NCBI GenBank assembly: GCA_037074615.1
Contig: CM073527.1
Location: 24,242,848-24,306,847, forward strand
Direction: 5' to 3'
From: Leucaena leucocephala
Lineage: Eukaryota > Streptophyta > Magnoliopsida > Fabales > Fabaceae
DNA: 64,000 bases
In this document: piece by piece, positions 11,601-21,094 of the stretch
How the letters are laid out: every line of letters starts with the position of its first letter
Position numbering within the stretch: position 1 is the stretch's first letter
Notes under the pieces: generated by a model
Told to the model about the DNA's origin: nothing
Databases searched by the model: none
What the model saw: the letters and a program-made list of their open reading frames with translations, nothing else
Program-made: the position numbers and the translations under genes

Positions 11601-14600
11601 GGTTAAGAGAACATCAGTTCTATGCTAAGCTTTCTAAGTGCGAGTTCTGGTTGACAGAAGTTACTTTCTTGGGGCACGTGGTATCAAAAGACGGTATTCA
11701 GGTTGACCCTAGTAAGGTTGAGGCAGTCAAAAGTTGGCCACGACCTACTACAGTCACTGAGATTCGGAGTTTCTTAGGTCTTGCTGGATATTATCGTCGT
11801 TTCGTTCAGGACTTTTCAAGAGTAGCGGCTCCATTAACCAGATTGACTCAAAAGAAGGTGAAGTTCGTGTGGGATGATCACTGCGAAGGAAGTTTTCAGA
11901 AATTAAAGGAATCTTTGACTTCTGCACCAGTGTTAAGTTTGCCTTCAGGAGTTGGAGGGTACACTGTGTATTGTGATGCTTCCCGAGTCGGGTTAGGGTG
12001 CGTGCTAATGCAGAATGGTCGAGTGATTGCTTATGCCTCTAGGAAGCTTAAAACCCATGAACAAAATTACCCAACTCATGATTTAGAGATGGCTGCTGTG
12101 GTGTTTGCCTTAAAAATTTGGAGACATTATCTGTACGGTGAAACTTGTGAGATTTTCACCGATCACAAGAGTCTTAAGTATATCTTTGATCAGAAGGAAT
12201 TGAACCTCAGGCAGAGGAGGTGGATGGAATTGTTAAAGGACTATGATTGTACCATTTTATACCATCCCGGAAAAGCGAATGTGGTGGCTGACGCCCTAAG
12301 CAGAAAGTCTATTGGTAGTTTGGCACATGTAAAGGTTGAAAGCAGACCGTTGGTGCAAGAGATTCACAAAGTGGAGCTAGGGGGAGTCATTTTTGAAATG
12401 GCTGATAAAGGGGCATTTATAGCCCATTTGCAAGCTCGTTCCTCGCTAGGTGATCAGATTAGGGAAGCTCAGCGTTCTGACGCGAAGTTGTGTGAGTTGC
12501 GGGACTCAAGTCAAAATGAAAGTAATTCGGAATTTGTGGTTGATCAGGAAGGTGTTCTGAGGTTCCGGGGCAGGATTTGTGTACCACAAGTCCAGGAGTT
12601 GAGAAGACAGATTCTCGAGGAAGCTCATCACTCTGCTTATACTATTCACCCTGGTATCACTAAGATGTATCAAGATTTGAGAAAATTGTATTGGTGGCAT
12701 GGTATGAAGAAGGATGTGGCGGATTTTGTGGCGCGTTGTTTGGTGTGTCAGCAAGTTAAAGCTGAACATCAGAAGCCGGCGGGACCGTTGCAGCGGTTGG
12801 AAATTCCCGAATGGAAATGGGAAAACATAACCATGGATTTCATTGTTGGATTGCCCCGTACTATTAGAGGTTTTGATTCTATTTGGGTAATTGTTGACAG
12901 ATTGACCAAGTCTGCTCATTTTCTCCCAGTTAAGACGACATACAGTGCGGCTAGATACGCCGAGATATATATTGAGGAGATTTTGCGACTGCACGGAGTC
13001 CCAATGTCGATCATTTCAGATAGAGGACCCCAGTTTACCTCTCAGTTCTGGAAATCATTTCAGGAAGCATTGGGTACTCGATTGCATCTTAGCACCGCCT
13101 TTCATCCTCAGACTGATGGACAATCAGAAAGGACAATCCAAACAGTTGAGGATATGTTGAGGTCTTGTATCATGGATTTCGGTGGAAGTTGGGATAAGCA
13201 TATGCCCTTAGTAGAATTTGCTTATAATAATAGTTATCAAGCAAGTATTCAGATGGCACCGTTTGAAGCTTTATATGGAAGGCAATGTAGATCTCCAATT
13301 GGATGGTTTGAAGTTGGAGACAGGGAGATATTAGGACCTGATTTGGTTCAAGACGCCAAAGAGAAAGTGAAGGTGATTCAGCAAAGGATATTATCAGCTC
13401 AAAGTCGACAGAAGTCCTACGTGGATCATCGTCGTAGAGAATTGGAATTTATGGTAGGAGATAAAGTGTTCTTAAGGGTGTCACCAATGAAAGGAGTCAT
13501 GAGATTCGGGAAGAAGGGCAAGTTGAGTCCAAGGTATATTGGTCCCTTTGAGGTTTTGGACAAAGTTGGAGCGGTAGCTTATCGAATAGCCCTACCACCG
13601 GAACTATCGGGAATACATCCAGTGTTCCATGTATCGATGCTACGGAAATATTTATATGATCCATCTCATGTGGTGGAATATCAGGAAGTTCAGGTAAGCG
13701 AAGATTTATCATACGAGGAATACCCGGTAGCTATTGTTGGTAGGCAAGTAAAGAAGTTAAGATCGAAAGAGATTCCTTCGGTGAAGGTATTATGGCGAAA
13801 TCATTCAGAGGAAGAAGCTACTTGGGAAATGGAGAGTGAGATGCGAAGCCAACACCCGCATTTATTCGAAGTCTAAGGTGAGCATATTTTCAAATTTGGA
13901 GGACCAAATTTCTTAAGAGGGGAAGAATGTTATGGCTCAGGGATTTTAAAAGGTTATATGTATATTTGTTGCAGAAATGTCAATAGGGTCGTGGGTAGCT
14001 GAGTGGCTGAAGACTCGGGAGTGGCCTCTGAGGTCCTGCGTTCGAGTCCTGGCTGCTGCAAGGTAAGGGTTTATTTTGAATTTTTAGCACGCGAAATTAC
14101 GAAACTGCCCTCCTGCGTTTTCCTTCTCACCGTACGCCCCTTTCTTTCTTTTTCTGATTCAGTCTCCCGTGCCTCACCTTTCCCAGTTCTGCGTCCCGCG
14201 GCGACGCAGGCGGGGAGGCAGCAGGAGCAGGGGAAGGCTTTCTCCTAGGGTCGGCTTGCGGTCAGGAGCTGTCGTGGGTAGCCGTCCTCCCCTGCGGTGC
14301 CTCTGTCCGAGGAGCTGCGCCTTCATGATTACCGCTCGCCTTTAAGTGTGGCGAGTGGGCAAGCGAGGAGAAGGGAAGGGAATCACGAAACGCAGTGAGG
14401 GGTGTGACGGTCGCCAGTGTTGGGATTCTCTGTGCTGGAGCGCCGGGACGCCGTTGTGTGGAGGGGCCGGTGTCGCAGTGGCTAGCGGGGCACTGTAGCA
14501 AGTCTCGGAATCCAGCTTCCGGTTTGCTCTCCGGTGGCGGGTTCGGTGGGCTCTGAAGGTAAGCTTCTTAAGCTGTGATTCGTATTCAATTCTCCCGCTT

Positions 14601-17600
14601 TTCTCTGGGTTGTCGTCGCGACTCACTCTGTTCGGTGGATGGTCCGGTGTTCCCCTGTTCTGGGCAGCAGTTCTGTTGACAGAGGCGAAAGGAGCAGAGA
14701 AGCGGGGTTCGGTCGAGTTCCTGCTCTGTGCCGTGGCATTGCTGTGTTGGTTGAGTTTTCCTTCCGGCGACAGGGAGGTAAGTTTCACCTTTCTCCGGGT
14801 TTTCTCTGCAACCGTGGCTGTGTCGCTTGCGTACTGGACTGTTGTTTTCAGAATTTTTGAGATTTTTGCTCTGTTGGAAAGGGTTATGTGGAGGTACAAA
14901 TGCTCCATGGTTTCTGGATTGTGCTGCCGTGTGCATGCTGTGATGCTGTGTGTGTGCAATCCGATGTTTTAAGGGGGTATAGGAATTGTATGAAATGGGG
15001 AGACCGAAAGGGTATATTGTAACTGTAGCCGGAGGTTATTTCTGTTGGTGGGTTATCCGGAGCCTTATGTGAATTGTTGAGATGCTTTAGTTGAGTTAGA
15101 AGCCAAAAGAGGTGATTTTTATTGATTAGTGGCAGGAGTATTGAACCCTTAAATTGAATGATTAATGGTGCATTAGTGTTGGAGGTGTTAAGTTAGAAAT
15201 GCTTTTATGGTTGAGGGCTTTAAGCTGAATGTTAATATGTTGCCTCAATGTCAGGGGTTTGAGAAATGAAGTGATCGGAGTGGTTGGACTGAAGAGAGTA
15301 GCTGTTAGGAGCGTGGCAGGTGAGTGAATAACGTTCCCTAAGATTTACAATTTTCAAATGCATTGTCATTTCAAATGATGAATTTTAAATATGGATTTCG
15401 AAAAGCAAGTTTTACGAAAGTATGGTTTAAATCGTTAGAAATGATTTTCTTTCGATCGATTTACAAAAGATTACGATTATGCATGAAAATGGATAAAGAG
15501 GCTTTAGAAAAAGATTTGACAATGAACTGATGTTATTCATGAAATATTCCTACGTGAATTGCATATGTTTTTTACAGTAACTTGATTTTGAATGTTCATG
15601 CTGGGGTTTTTGAAATTCAAAGTGGCTTTATCCATGATTATGATATTTGAAATGATTGAGATCATTACATGTGAAAAGGACCCCACGCATGATGGAAACG
15701 TTTTAGGACGGAATACAGAACACTGGTTGCTAACAGCAGTACTGTTAGCCCTTGGTGCACCTTGGTTACCGAGCTCGACGGATATACGTGGGTTTCGTAC
15801 TCGCGACGGATATACGTGGGTTTCGTACTCGCGACGGATATACGTGGGTCTTGTACTCGCGACGGATATACGTGGGTTTCGTACTCGCGACGGATATACG
15901 CGGGTTTGTACTCGCGACGGATAGTGGCCTTGAGCTGCTAGATTGGTTATTTACCCTCGTGGACTGTGTGTCCACGTCTGTTTTTTCGTTCTGTGGAAGT
16001 CCTACGGAAAGATTATGATTTGAATTTCAGATTATTGTTTTCATGAAACGTACATGTGTTACAGAAAGGTTTGCATCATATTATGAAATATCATGAATTA
16101 AATTGTTAGTATGAATATACATTGTTGATTTCCGCACTATTTTAACTATGTTTTGGGACGTTATTCACGAGTAGATTATTTTGGCTTCAGACAGTGCAGG
16201 TGACCCTAATCTTCCCGCTGAGCAGTAAAGAGCCGCGCCGTTGATCCAAAGCGCTGTTGGACAACTCTACTTCTGATGTAATTATTTTCCTTATAACTTG
16301 TATTATTTTGAAAGCGATGGTGCTCCACCTTGACTTTAGAAAAGATTATGTTGATTTTGGAAAACGTTATGAAAACATGGATGTTGGTAGACTGTTGTAG
16401 GAACATCGGGAGGTCGATTATACATCGACGATCCTGCCGATAATCCTACACCAGATGTATTTTGAGTTAAGAAATTCAAATATGGTTTTATGAATCAAAA
16501 CGTTTTAATTACAGCTTTAGGCTTACGGAGTATGAAATCAATCATATTCTGTGCCGGTCACGGTCTAAGTTTAGGGACGTGACAATCTTCATTTTATTTA
16601 TAATAAAACTCCCCCAGTTGTTTTTACTTCAGCCACCTATTTGATTAAAGTCCATTATAAGCAATCAGTGAGTGCATGTGTTCACACAAATCAATACAAG
16701 TGAGAAAAATATATGATAGGCTAACCTTAAGTTGCAAAAAATTTCAGCACAATTACCTTATATCAAATTCTTCTGATTTCTGCACAGATTCCTGAGCCGC
16801 TTTAACCGCTTGATTATTCATGCCAAGATTAGAACAAAATCGCCTCTAAAGATTTTAAAAAAAAAATAGTAATGTTAGTAACACCATTTCAAATCTATCA
16901 GCAACTAAAGGTGAGCAAGCATACCAACACGGTTGCCGAAGAAGCAAGATATACTTCATTTCAATAAAAATTACTAACCATAAAGTCCCCAGCATGTATC
17001 GTTCCCATCTCCACTGACTGACCCTGCTCCAAACCCAGTTGTTTCACTATATATTCTTTTGCTCGGCCAATTTCCTTCTTTGTAGCTCCATTGGCAACAG
17101 AGCAAATTTCTAGTTGAAATCCATAGGTTCAGCTTTTAGGAAAGCTCATTTATATAGGGAAACATAAATAGTTAGCATCCAGACGTTAAAAGAATCACAG
17201 CATGTACCCTTTACAGTACGTGGTTTGTCTTCTTGTCGACAAGCTATGTAAAGACAAGCAGCCAACAAAGCATCCTGGTTTCTTCCCCTACTGGACTTCT
17301 GATCTTCAACCCTCTTATATATTTCATTAGCCCGATCCTATAAATCAACAGCAAAAGGAATAAAAATATGGCTAAAATACTCACTTAAAAATGAAGATGA
17401 ACATAGGAGAGCCGAATTAAGATAAAGCTTCAAGGAGAAATTGATACGATACATATGCAATAGAATGCTCAAAGTCAATCAAAGATGAGATTGCAGCATA
17501 CCTTAATGGTTGCAACAAGTCCCAACCTGAAAATTTAAAACCAATCAGCTAATTTCCTAATAGAAAAATTCAAGTAAAGGATGGCAAAAAAAAACCTCTT

Positions 17601-18707
17601 TTAAAGTATCAATGTGAAAACATGAAAAAAGTAGAGTATTAATTATGAGCTCCATACTCTCACAGAGTTTCGGAAGTATAAAAAACAATCAAAAAATGAA
17701 GAGAAAGAAAATCCTTGATGAAGTTTAGGGAGACACTATTTGACAAAATAAAAAACTCATCCAAACAAGAGGAATGGTAAGCAAAGCATGTTTAAAATGA
17801 TGGCGCAGCATATTTTGCTCCCCATGTACTTTTTCTGGCACTCTCCCTGGCCCGATTTATTCACCTATTACTATCTCGAGAGAGAAGTATAATGACTCAC
17901 GAATCTGTAACGGAACGCATCCCACAAATCTATATGCATAGCAATTGGCTTCACAGTCCATCATATCAACCTTGTAATAACTAAGATATGGGAACTCATC
18001 AATTCCTCTTTCACTACCATGATATAGCAGACAAAGCTTCTCGGTGAGATTTCTAAGCGAACGGTGTCCAATCAAGAATTGTCCAAAATAAAAATTCAAC
18101 ACTACATCTCAATTTAACTTAAACAGCTACTTTCACATAGTCAAGAAGTCCCAAATATATACAAGTTTAACCGTCTCGCCCCTTATGGCTTCGGTCTCGC
18201 AAGGCAATACCGATATACAATTGAACAGATTATAGCAATGTTAAACCCAGATTTCCAAGAAAATCTCATCCTCCATATCAAGTTTCTCAGATTAAATTTT
18301 TTTGCCCAGCGCCGCTATTGATGAAAACTAAAAGGTTAGTAAACCCTAGCTCACCTATCTGACATAGTGGCAATGGTCTTGAAAGCCAGAATCAGCCCTC
18401 GATCCGGGTTCGACCCGCGATTCTGCCACCGACCCAAAGACGACGATAGAAATTCGCCGGAGGTTCCATTGGGCTTTGCTATGACGGTGGATAAGCCGCC
18501 GTCAGTCAAGAGCGGGTTGGTGGGTCCACCGACACGAACCGGGTCGTTATCAGCAGACTCGTTAGCGAAGGTACGCCACTCAGAAGTTTCATCAATGTTA
18601 TGGGACTCGAGCACGAGTCCGCACTCAGAACACACGGTGTCACCGGCCGAGTGATCGAAGACCACCTCGGTCTGGCGCTTACAGTCGCTGCAGAACGCGT
18701 CAGACAT
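5696..18707 (-). CDS. TFIIB: Transcription initiation factor IIB (TFIIB), seven exons, intron 5 holding a retrotransposon
   Basis: TFIIB bridges TBP and RNA polymerase II at the core promoter in the nucleus. Exons (minus strand): 18355-18707, 17502-17526, 17208-17337, 16979-17109, 16757-16845, 5929-6005 and 5696-5829. They join in phase to 939 nt, or 312 residues plus stop, the normal length for plant TFIIB. The N-terminal zinc ribbon has Cys 6, 9, 26 and 29 (CSDC...CSEC), followed by the B-finger/linker and two cyclin-fold repeats (LGLVATIK..., RRSPISIAAAVIYIITQLS, ...GVAEGTIRNSYKDLYP). I chose the ATG at 18705-18707 because it begins MSDAFCSDC; the longer ORF start lacks family support. Intron 5 is about 10.75 kb because a complete Ty3/Gypsy element sits in it in the opposite orientation. 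The coding sequence is unbroken, so the element must be removed by splicing for the gene to work. Confidence 0.95.
5858..5876. repeat. (CA)n microsatellite in TFIIB intron 6
   Basis: A perfect CA/AC run of about 19 bp lies just upstream of the last TFIIB exon on the minus strand, within the short intron 5830-5928. Confidence 0.9.
6288..6292 (+). other. Left target-site duplication (ATCTT)
   Basis: The five bases before the left LTR are ATCTT, and the same five follow the right LTR at 16585-16589. A 5-bp duplication is typical of Ty3/Gypsy integration. Confidence 0.93.
6361..6414 (+). promoter_or_regulatory. Pol III-like A box and B box in the left LTR
   Basis: TAGCTGAGTGGC at 6361-6372 fits the A-box consensus TRGCNNAGTNGG except at the last base, and GTTCGAGTCC at 6405-6414 fits the B-box consensus GWTCRANNC. 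The spacing is that of a tRNA gene or tRNA-derived SINE head. The acceptor and T stems pair poorly, so it is not a functional tRNA. The same segment lies at 13996-14049 in the right LTR. Confidence 0.55.
8142..8288 (+). repeat. 28-bp tandem repeat array in the left LTR
   Basis: There are five head-to-tail copies at 8142, 8170, 8198, 8226 and 8254 (the last 27 bp) plus a partial eighth-length copy. Each begins GACGGATATACG and ends CGTACTCGC. Copies differ at only a few bases, consistent with recent slippage or unequal exchange. Confidence 0.95.
8954..8966 (+). other. Primer-binding site for initiator tRNA-Met
   Basis: TGGTATCAGAGCC is complementary to the 3' end of plant initiator tRNA-Met, the usual primer for minus-strand DNA synthesis in plant LTR elements. 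It starts 4 bp past the left LTR end. Confidence 0.9.
9161..13876 (+). CDS. Gag-Pol polyprotein of the Ty3/Gypsy element
   Basis: One uninterrupted frame of 1571 residues encodes everything needed for replication. Domains in order: a basic N-terminus; retrotransposon Gag (about residues 95-260); a CCHC zinc knuckle (355-368); aspartic protease with active-site Asp 456 in a DPGSTHS context; reverse transcriptase with FIDD at 790-793; RNase H (Asp 939); integrase with HHCC finger (from His 1156) and a DDE triad at D1226, D1287 and E1323 (35 residues between the last two); and a C-terminal chromodomain-like stretch (about 1520-1570). Integrase after RNase H marks Ty3/Gypsy rather than Copia. Gag and Pol are fused in frame, with no frameshift site. 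The ATG at 9161 follows a 211-bp leader that carries the primer site. No stop or frameshift was found, so the product is likely functional. Confidence 0.96.
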   Translation: MPPRRALSRGSSRASDQGSAQRSDVPSQGRGQGRRGARARRGRTLRPLREILSEAEQSPSHSPEISTSSRHETPGEAPQVIQEESVAVRLSEFIKLDPPKFSGFDSREEPMEFLEGIEKRCRALRCPDVQYVEFALFRLEGIANAWSKTVPGFQGERVPLLSWVDFKDMFLKRFLPQSKKDARVKEFLLLKCTSGMSVAEYDRRFTELSSYASTLIPSERDRIGRFIQGLPIHIHDAVAPMLNHFASYADVVDCALRIELRHLEEEGVSKKQKMESGRFQGSSFKGNRPQGQPSSFVGHPAPRSYGPPMGVSDLRPKFGGARPQFGAGQSNYSRPPCSKCGNYHSGVCLKDMGACYGCGQPGHIKRNCPFAQSTSSYASARPSPHPTSFAAPSVGATSASTGRGPPGRPPKKRAPPSSGQGQARVYAMTRQDARASNAVVTGIISICSQKAYALFDPGSTHSYVSRYFAKKLGGDSARLDFPFSVVTPVGESLSVSRVYRSCEVSVEGRESLVDLMILDMIDFDVILGMDWLASCYASVDCHLKVVKFNIPGEISFVLQGNEVEKPTNLISTLKARRMLTKGCQGFLAVVRDVDRPSTSLNQIPVVQEFSDVFPEELPGLPPDREIEFGIDVIPGTQPISIPPYRMAPTELRELKTQLQELLDKGFVRPSTSPWGAPVLFVKKKDGSLRLCIDYRQLNKVTIKNKYPLPRIDDLFDQLQGAQYFSKVDLRSGYHQLKIRKGDIPKTAFRTRYGHYEFLVMSFGLTNAPAAFMDLMNRTFREFLDKFVIVFIDDILVYSKSTEEHEHHLRIVLQRLREHQFYAKLSKCEFWLTEVTFLGHVVSKDGIQVDPSKVEAVKSWPRPTTVTEIRSFLGLAGYYRRFVQDFSRVAAPLTRLTQKKVKFVWDDHCEGSFQKLKESLTSAPVLSLPSGVGGYTVYCDASRVGLGCVLMQNGRVIAYASRKLKTHEQNYPTHDLEMAAVVFALKIWRHYLYGETCEIFTDHKSLKYIFDQKELNLRQRRWMELLKDYDCTILYHPGKANVVADALSRKSIGSLAHVKVESRPLVQEIHKVELGGVIFEMADKGAFIAHLQARSSLGDQIREAQRSDAKLCELRDSSQNESNSEFVVDQEGVLRFRGRICVPQVQELRRQILEEAHHSAYTIHPGITKMYQDLRKLYWWHGMKKDVADFVARCLVCQQVKAEHQKPAGPLQRLEIPEWKWENITMDFIVGLPRTIRGFDSIWVIVDRLTKSAHFLPVKTTYSAARYAEIYIEEILRLHGVPMSIISDRGPQFTSQFWKSFQEALGTRLHLSTAFHPQTDGQSERTIQTVEDMLRSCIMDFGGSWDKHMPLVEFAYNNSYQASIQMAPFEALYGRQCRSPIGWFEVGDREILGPDLVQDAKEKVKVIQQRILSAQSRQKSYVDHRRRELEFMVGDKVFLRVSPMKGVMRFGKKGKLSPRYIGPFEVLDKVGAVAYRIALPPELSGIHPVFHVSMLRKYLYDPSHVVEYQEVQVSEDLSYEEYPVAIVGRQVKKLRSKEIPSVKVLWRNHSEEEATWEMESEMRSQHPHLFEV
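13915..13927 (+). other. Polypurine tract
   Basis: AAGAGGGGAAGAA directly abuts the right LTR, the position expected for the plus-strand primer of reverse transcription. Confidence 0.88.
13928..16584 (+). repeat. Right (3') LTR, 2657 bp
   Basis: Same length and apparently the same sequence as the left LTR, offset 7635 bp. It includes the A/B-box segment (13996-14049) and the 28-bp array (15777-15923). Transcription started here would run out of the element antisense to TFIIB exons 5 to 1. Confidence 0.96.
16585..16589 (+). other. Right target-site duplication (ATCTT)
   Basis: Matches the five bases preceding the left LTR (6288-6292), confirming the element's ends. Confidence 0.93.
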
Positions 18708-21094
18708 GTTTTCTAAAATCAACAAGAAGGTGAAGGAGATCGATTCAGATTCCTATTAAGGATTCAACCTGTTTCTTGTACCAGAAAGATTCAATCTCTT
18801 TAACTAGAGTAGCAGGCGACTGGGATTATAAGGTGAGCGGGAATTTCTTACAGTTTCAAGCAGATTTTAGGGCCTTTCCTTGACTGCTACAGGTTATTAG
18901 GAGCTAAGTCGAACAGACGAACCGTATACAAAATTGAAAAACGAAATGAGGGGTAAGAGGGCGGTGTTGGGTATATATATGGGCAGGTGGAAAGACTGTA
19001 GAATAACTGGACCTGTTCGGAAGTTCACGTGGGTTTCGTGGAGTGTGCGGATTTTGTGTGCTGAGCTGGATGAATCGGATCGATCCGATTGGATATGAAT
19101 TGAATCACCAAATTTCTTTTCTGTCTATTTCTCCAAGCTTTTTCATTGTTATTCCAGTAACGAAAGAGTTTTTTTGAACCGTTTGTTTTACCGTCTTCTT
19201 ATTTCTAAAGATTAGTACTCAACAAAATTGATTTTTTAAGATAGAATACAATTACTTATAGTACTTTATTGCATTATTATGCTCTATAGTTGACTTGGAA
19301 TAGTTAACGTAAGGAAGCGTTTGGTGACTTGGCCTAAATTGTACGGCTAACAAGACATGAATTGCGTCGCCAAAGCTGTGGAAATGAGGGAGACGTGGAG
19401 ATAGTCATGATAAGACTAGATTCGATCATTAGAGGAGGAGTATGGATTATGGTTTGAATTGGGCCTCCAAATGTTATTGAATATTGTTGGGCCTTATCCT
19501 CTAATTGCTCTATTGTCATTTTGAGTATGTTGGGACGAAAAGGAAAAATAAAAGAAAAATAGGGGAGAAATAATAGTATAAATATTTTTTTAAAATAGTA
19601 AGAAAATTACTATTTTTGAAAGTTTTTCCCATAATATTATTTCCTCCATAATTTTCTTCCTATCTAAACATAAGGTAAAAGGATCTCATGATTTTGGATA
19701 TTTGCTTGATGGATGATTTGTTTCTGGGAAAGAGGGGGGGAATTTTGTCTGCCTTGTATTTTAAAAAAATTAGTGAAATAGAGTTTAGAAGGTTTTAATT
19801 AATTTTTCTTACCCTTTTATCTTATTACTCTTCTTTTTTAAAATTTTATAATCTTGTTTTTTAAATCTAACTCGGAAAAAAAAATTTCAATCTCTCCCTC
19901 AAATTCCTGGTACCAAACAATTTGGCTGTGTTTTGTACGACTATAGATGCAATTTGGCAGGCTAGGAGTGGTGTTATATTTGAGAATGATAATCCCAATT
20001 TTGATAGATTATGTTACAGGGTGATCAGCGATCTTGAAGTTAGATGAAATTAAAGTATTTGTTTTTTAAACTTTTTTAGTGAGAACTATTTCTTTTCCGT
20101 TTATAAAACTGCAGATAAAAGAGTATGCGATCTGCAATGGGTGAGGGCAGAAGCAGAAAGTCATGGTCGGGGTTGACGCCACAGGAGTGGAGGATCAGAA
20201 TTCAGAAGAACAGTGGTTATGCAAGTGCCTGACTCAATCTACTAGTTTAATTTACTCTCTGGTCCTTCTCGGTGACTCCATCACCCACTAAAATATGCAC
20301 TCTCTTGTGTTATTTTTCTGCTGTCCCCCTTTAATAATTTTATCTTCTGCATAATCTAAGAGAACAAGGCGTGTTTTTATCAATGGATACTAATAAGAGA
20401 AAAATGGGGGCAATAAAGGTTTGCTTATGTGCGTGCACTTAAGTTTGGACATCAGAAGCCTTCCCACCTTTGAACTTGTCTTCCCCGGACCTAATCACAT
20501 TTGTACGGGTAACATGCCTTTTTACGAACGACAACTTTACTAATACATGAAAATTTGATTTATAAAGAATTATAAAATACAAATGTCAAAAGGCGCCGCC
20601 TTGGCAAAAATACCAGTATTTGCATGCAATCGATACGCATATTTAATAATAGTTATTAATTTTTTTTGATAAAAAATACTAAAATAAAATCCTTCACATC
20701 GCGTTCCGCGTAAGCGAGAAAGCCACCAATGTTGCAGTCAGCGTCAAGCAGACCTTACTTGGAAGGTTTCAGTTCAATCTAGTCGTCTGTACACGGTTTT
20801 CTGTGGATCCAGCTATACAACAAGCACCCCACAAAAGCCTCTTCCCCACTCTCCCCCTTCTCTTATAAGCCTCCTTTGAAACTTTCTCCTTTCCTCTCGC
20901 CTTCATCTTCCCAATCCCCATACTGTTTCATCCACTCGTTGCAAATCTCCAGAACCAACTTCCAAGGCTGCTCAAAACTCACCACCCTCTCTATTTCTTT
21001 CCCCACTTGCTTCTTACTCTCTGGCTCTGCATCTTTCTTCATAACTCTGAAGTGAAACTCGTTGAGGGATAAAAATACTTCCTTTGAGGGAGAA
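18708..21094. other. Divergent intergenic region between TFIIB and the GT61 gene
   Basis: It holds the upstream regions of both neighbours. A TATATATA motif near 18971-18981 is a candidate TATA element for TFIIB, and TTATAAG near 20864 for the GT61 gene. The centre is AT-rich, with a LINE-like coding remnant at about 19917-20046. No intact gene was recognised. Confidence 0.5.
19917..20046 (+). mobile_element. Remnant of a non-LTR retrotransposon (LINE RNase H region)
   Basis: One forward frame reads LAVFCTTIDAIWQARSGVIF..., which fits the 'IW.AR..v.F' pattern seen near the C-terminus of plant LINE reverse transcriptase/RNase H-like proteins. The frame is about 43 codons and ends at a TGA, and nothing alignable surrounds it. 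It is a short fossil, recognised by motif only. Confidence 0.4.

Larger units (their letters stand above)
6293..16584 (+). mobile_element. Complete Ty3/Gypsy chromovirus (Tekay/Del-like) LTR retrotransposon
   Basis: The element is 10,292 bp: left LTR 6293-8949, internal region 8950-13927, right LTR 13928-16584. Both LTRs start TGTTATGG and end GACA, and ATCTT flanks both sides. A primer-binding site complementary to initiator tRNA-Met starts 4 bp after the left LTR, and a purine tract touches the right LTR. The single Gag-Pol ORF has protease, RT, RNase H and integrase in gypsy order, plus a C-terminal chromodomain-like segment. LTRs over 2 kb together with that segment suggest the Tekay/Del clade; an RT tree would settle this. 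It lies in intron 5 of TFIIB on the opposite strand. All parts needed for autonomous movement appear present. Confidence 0.96.
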
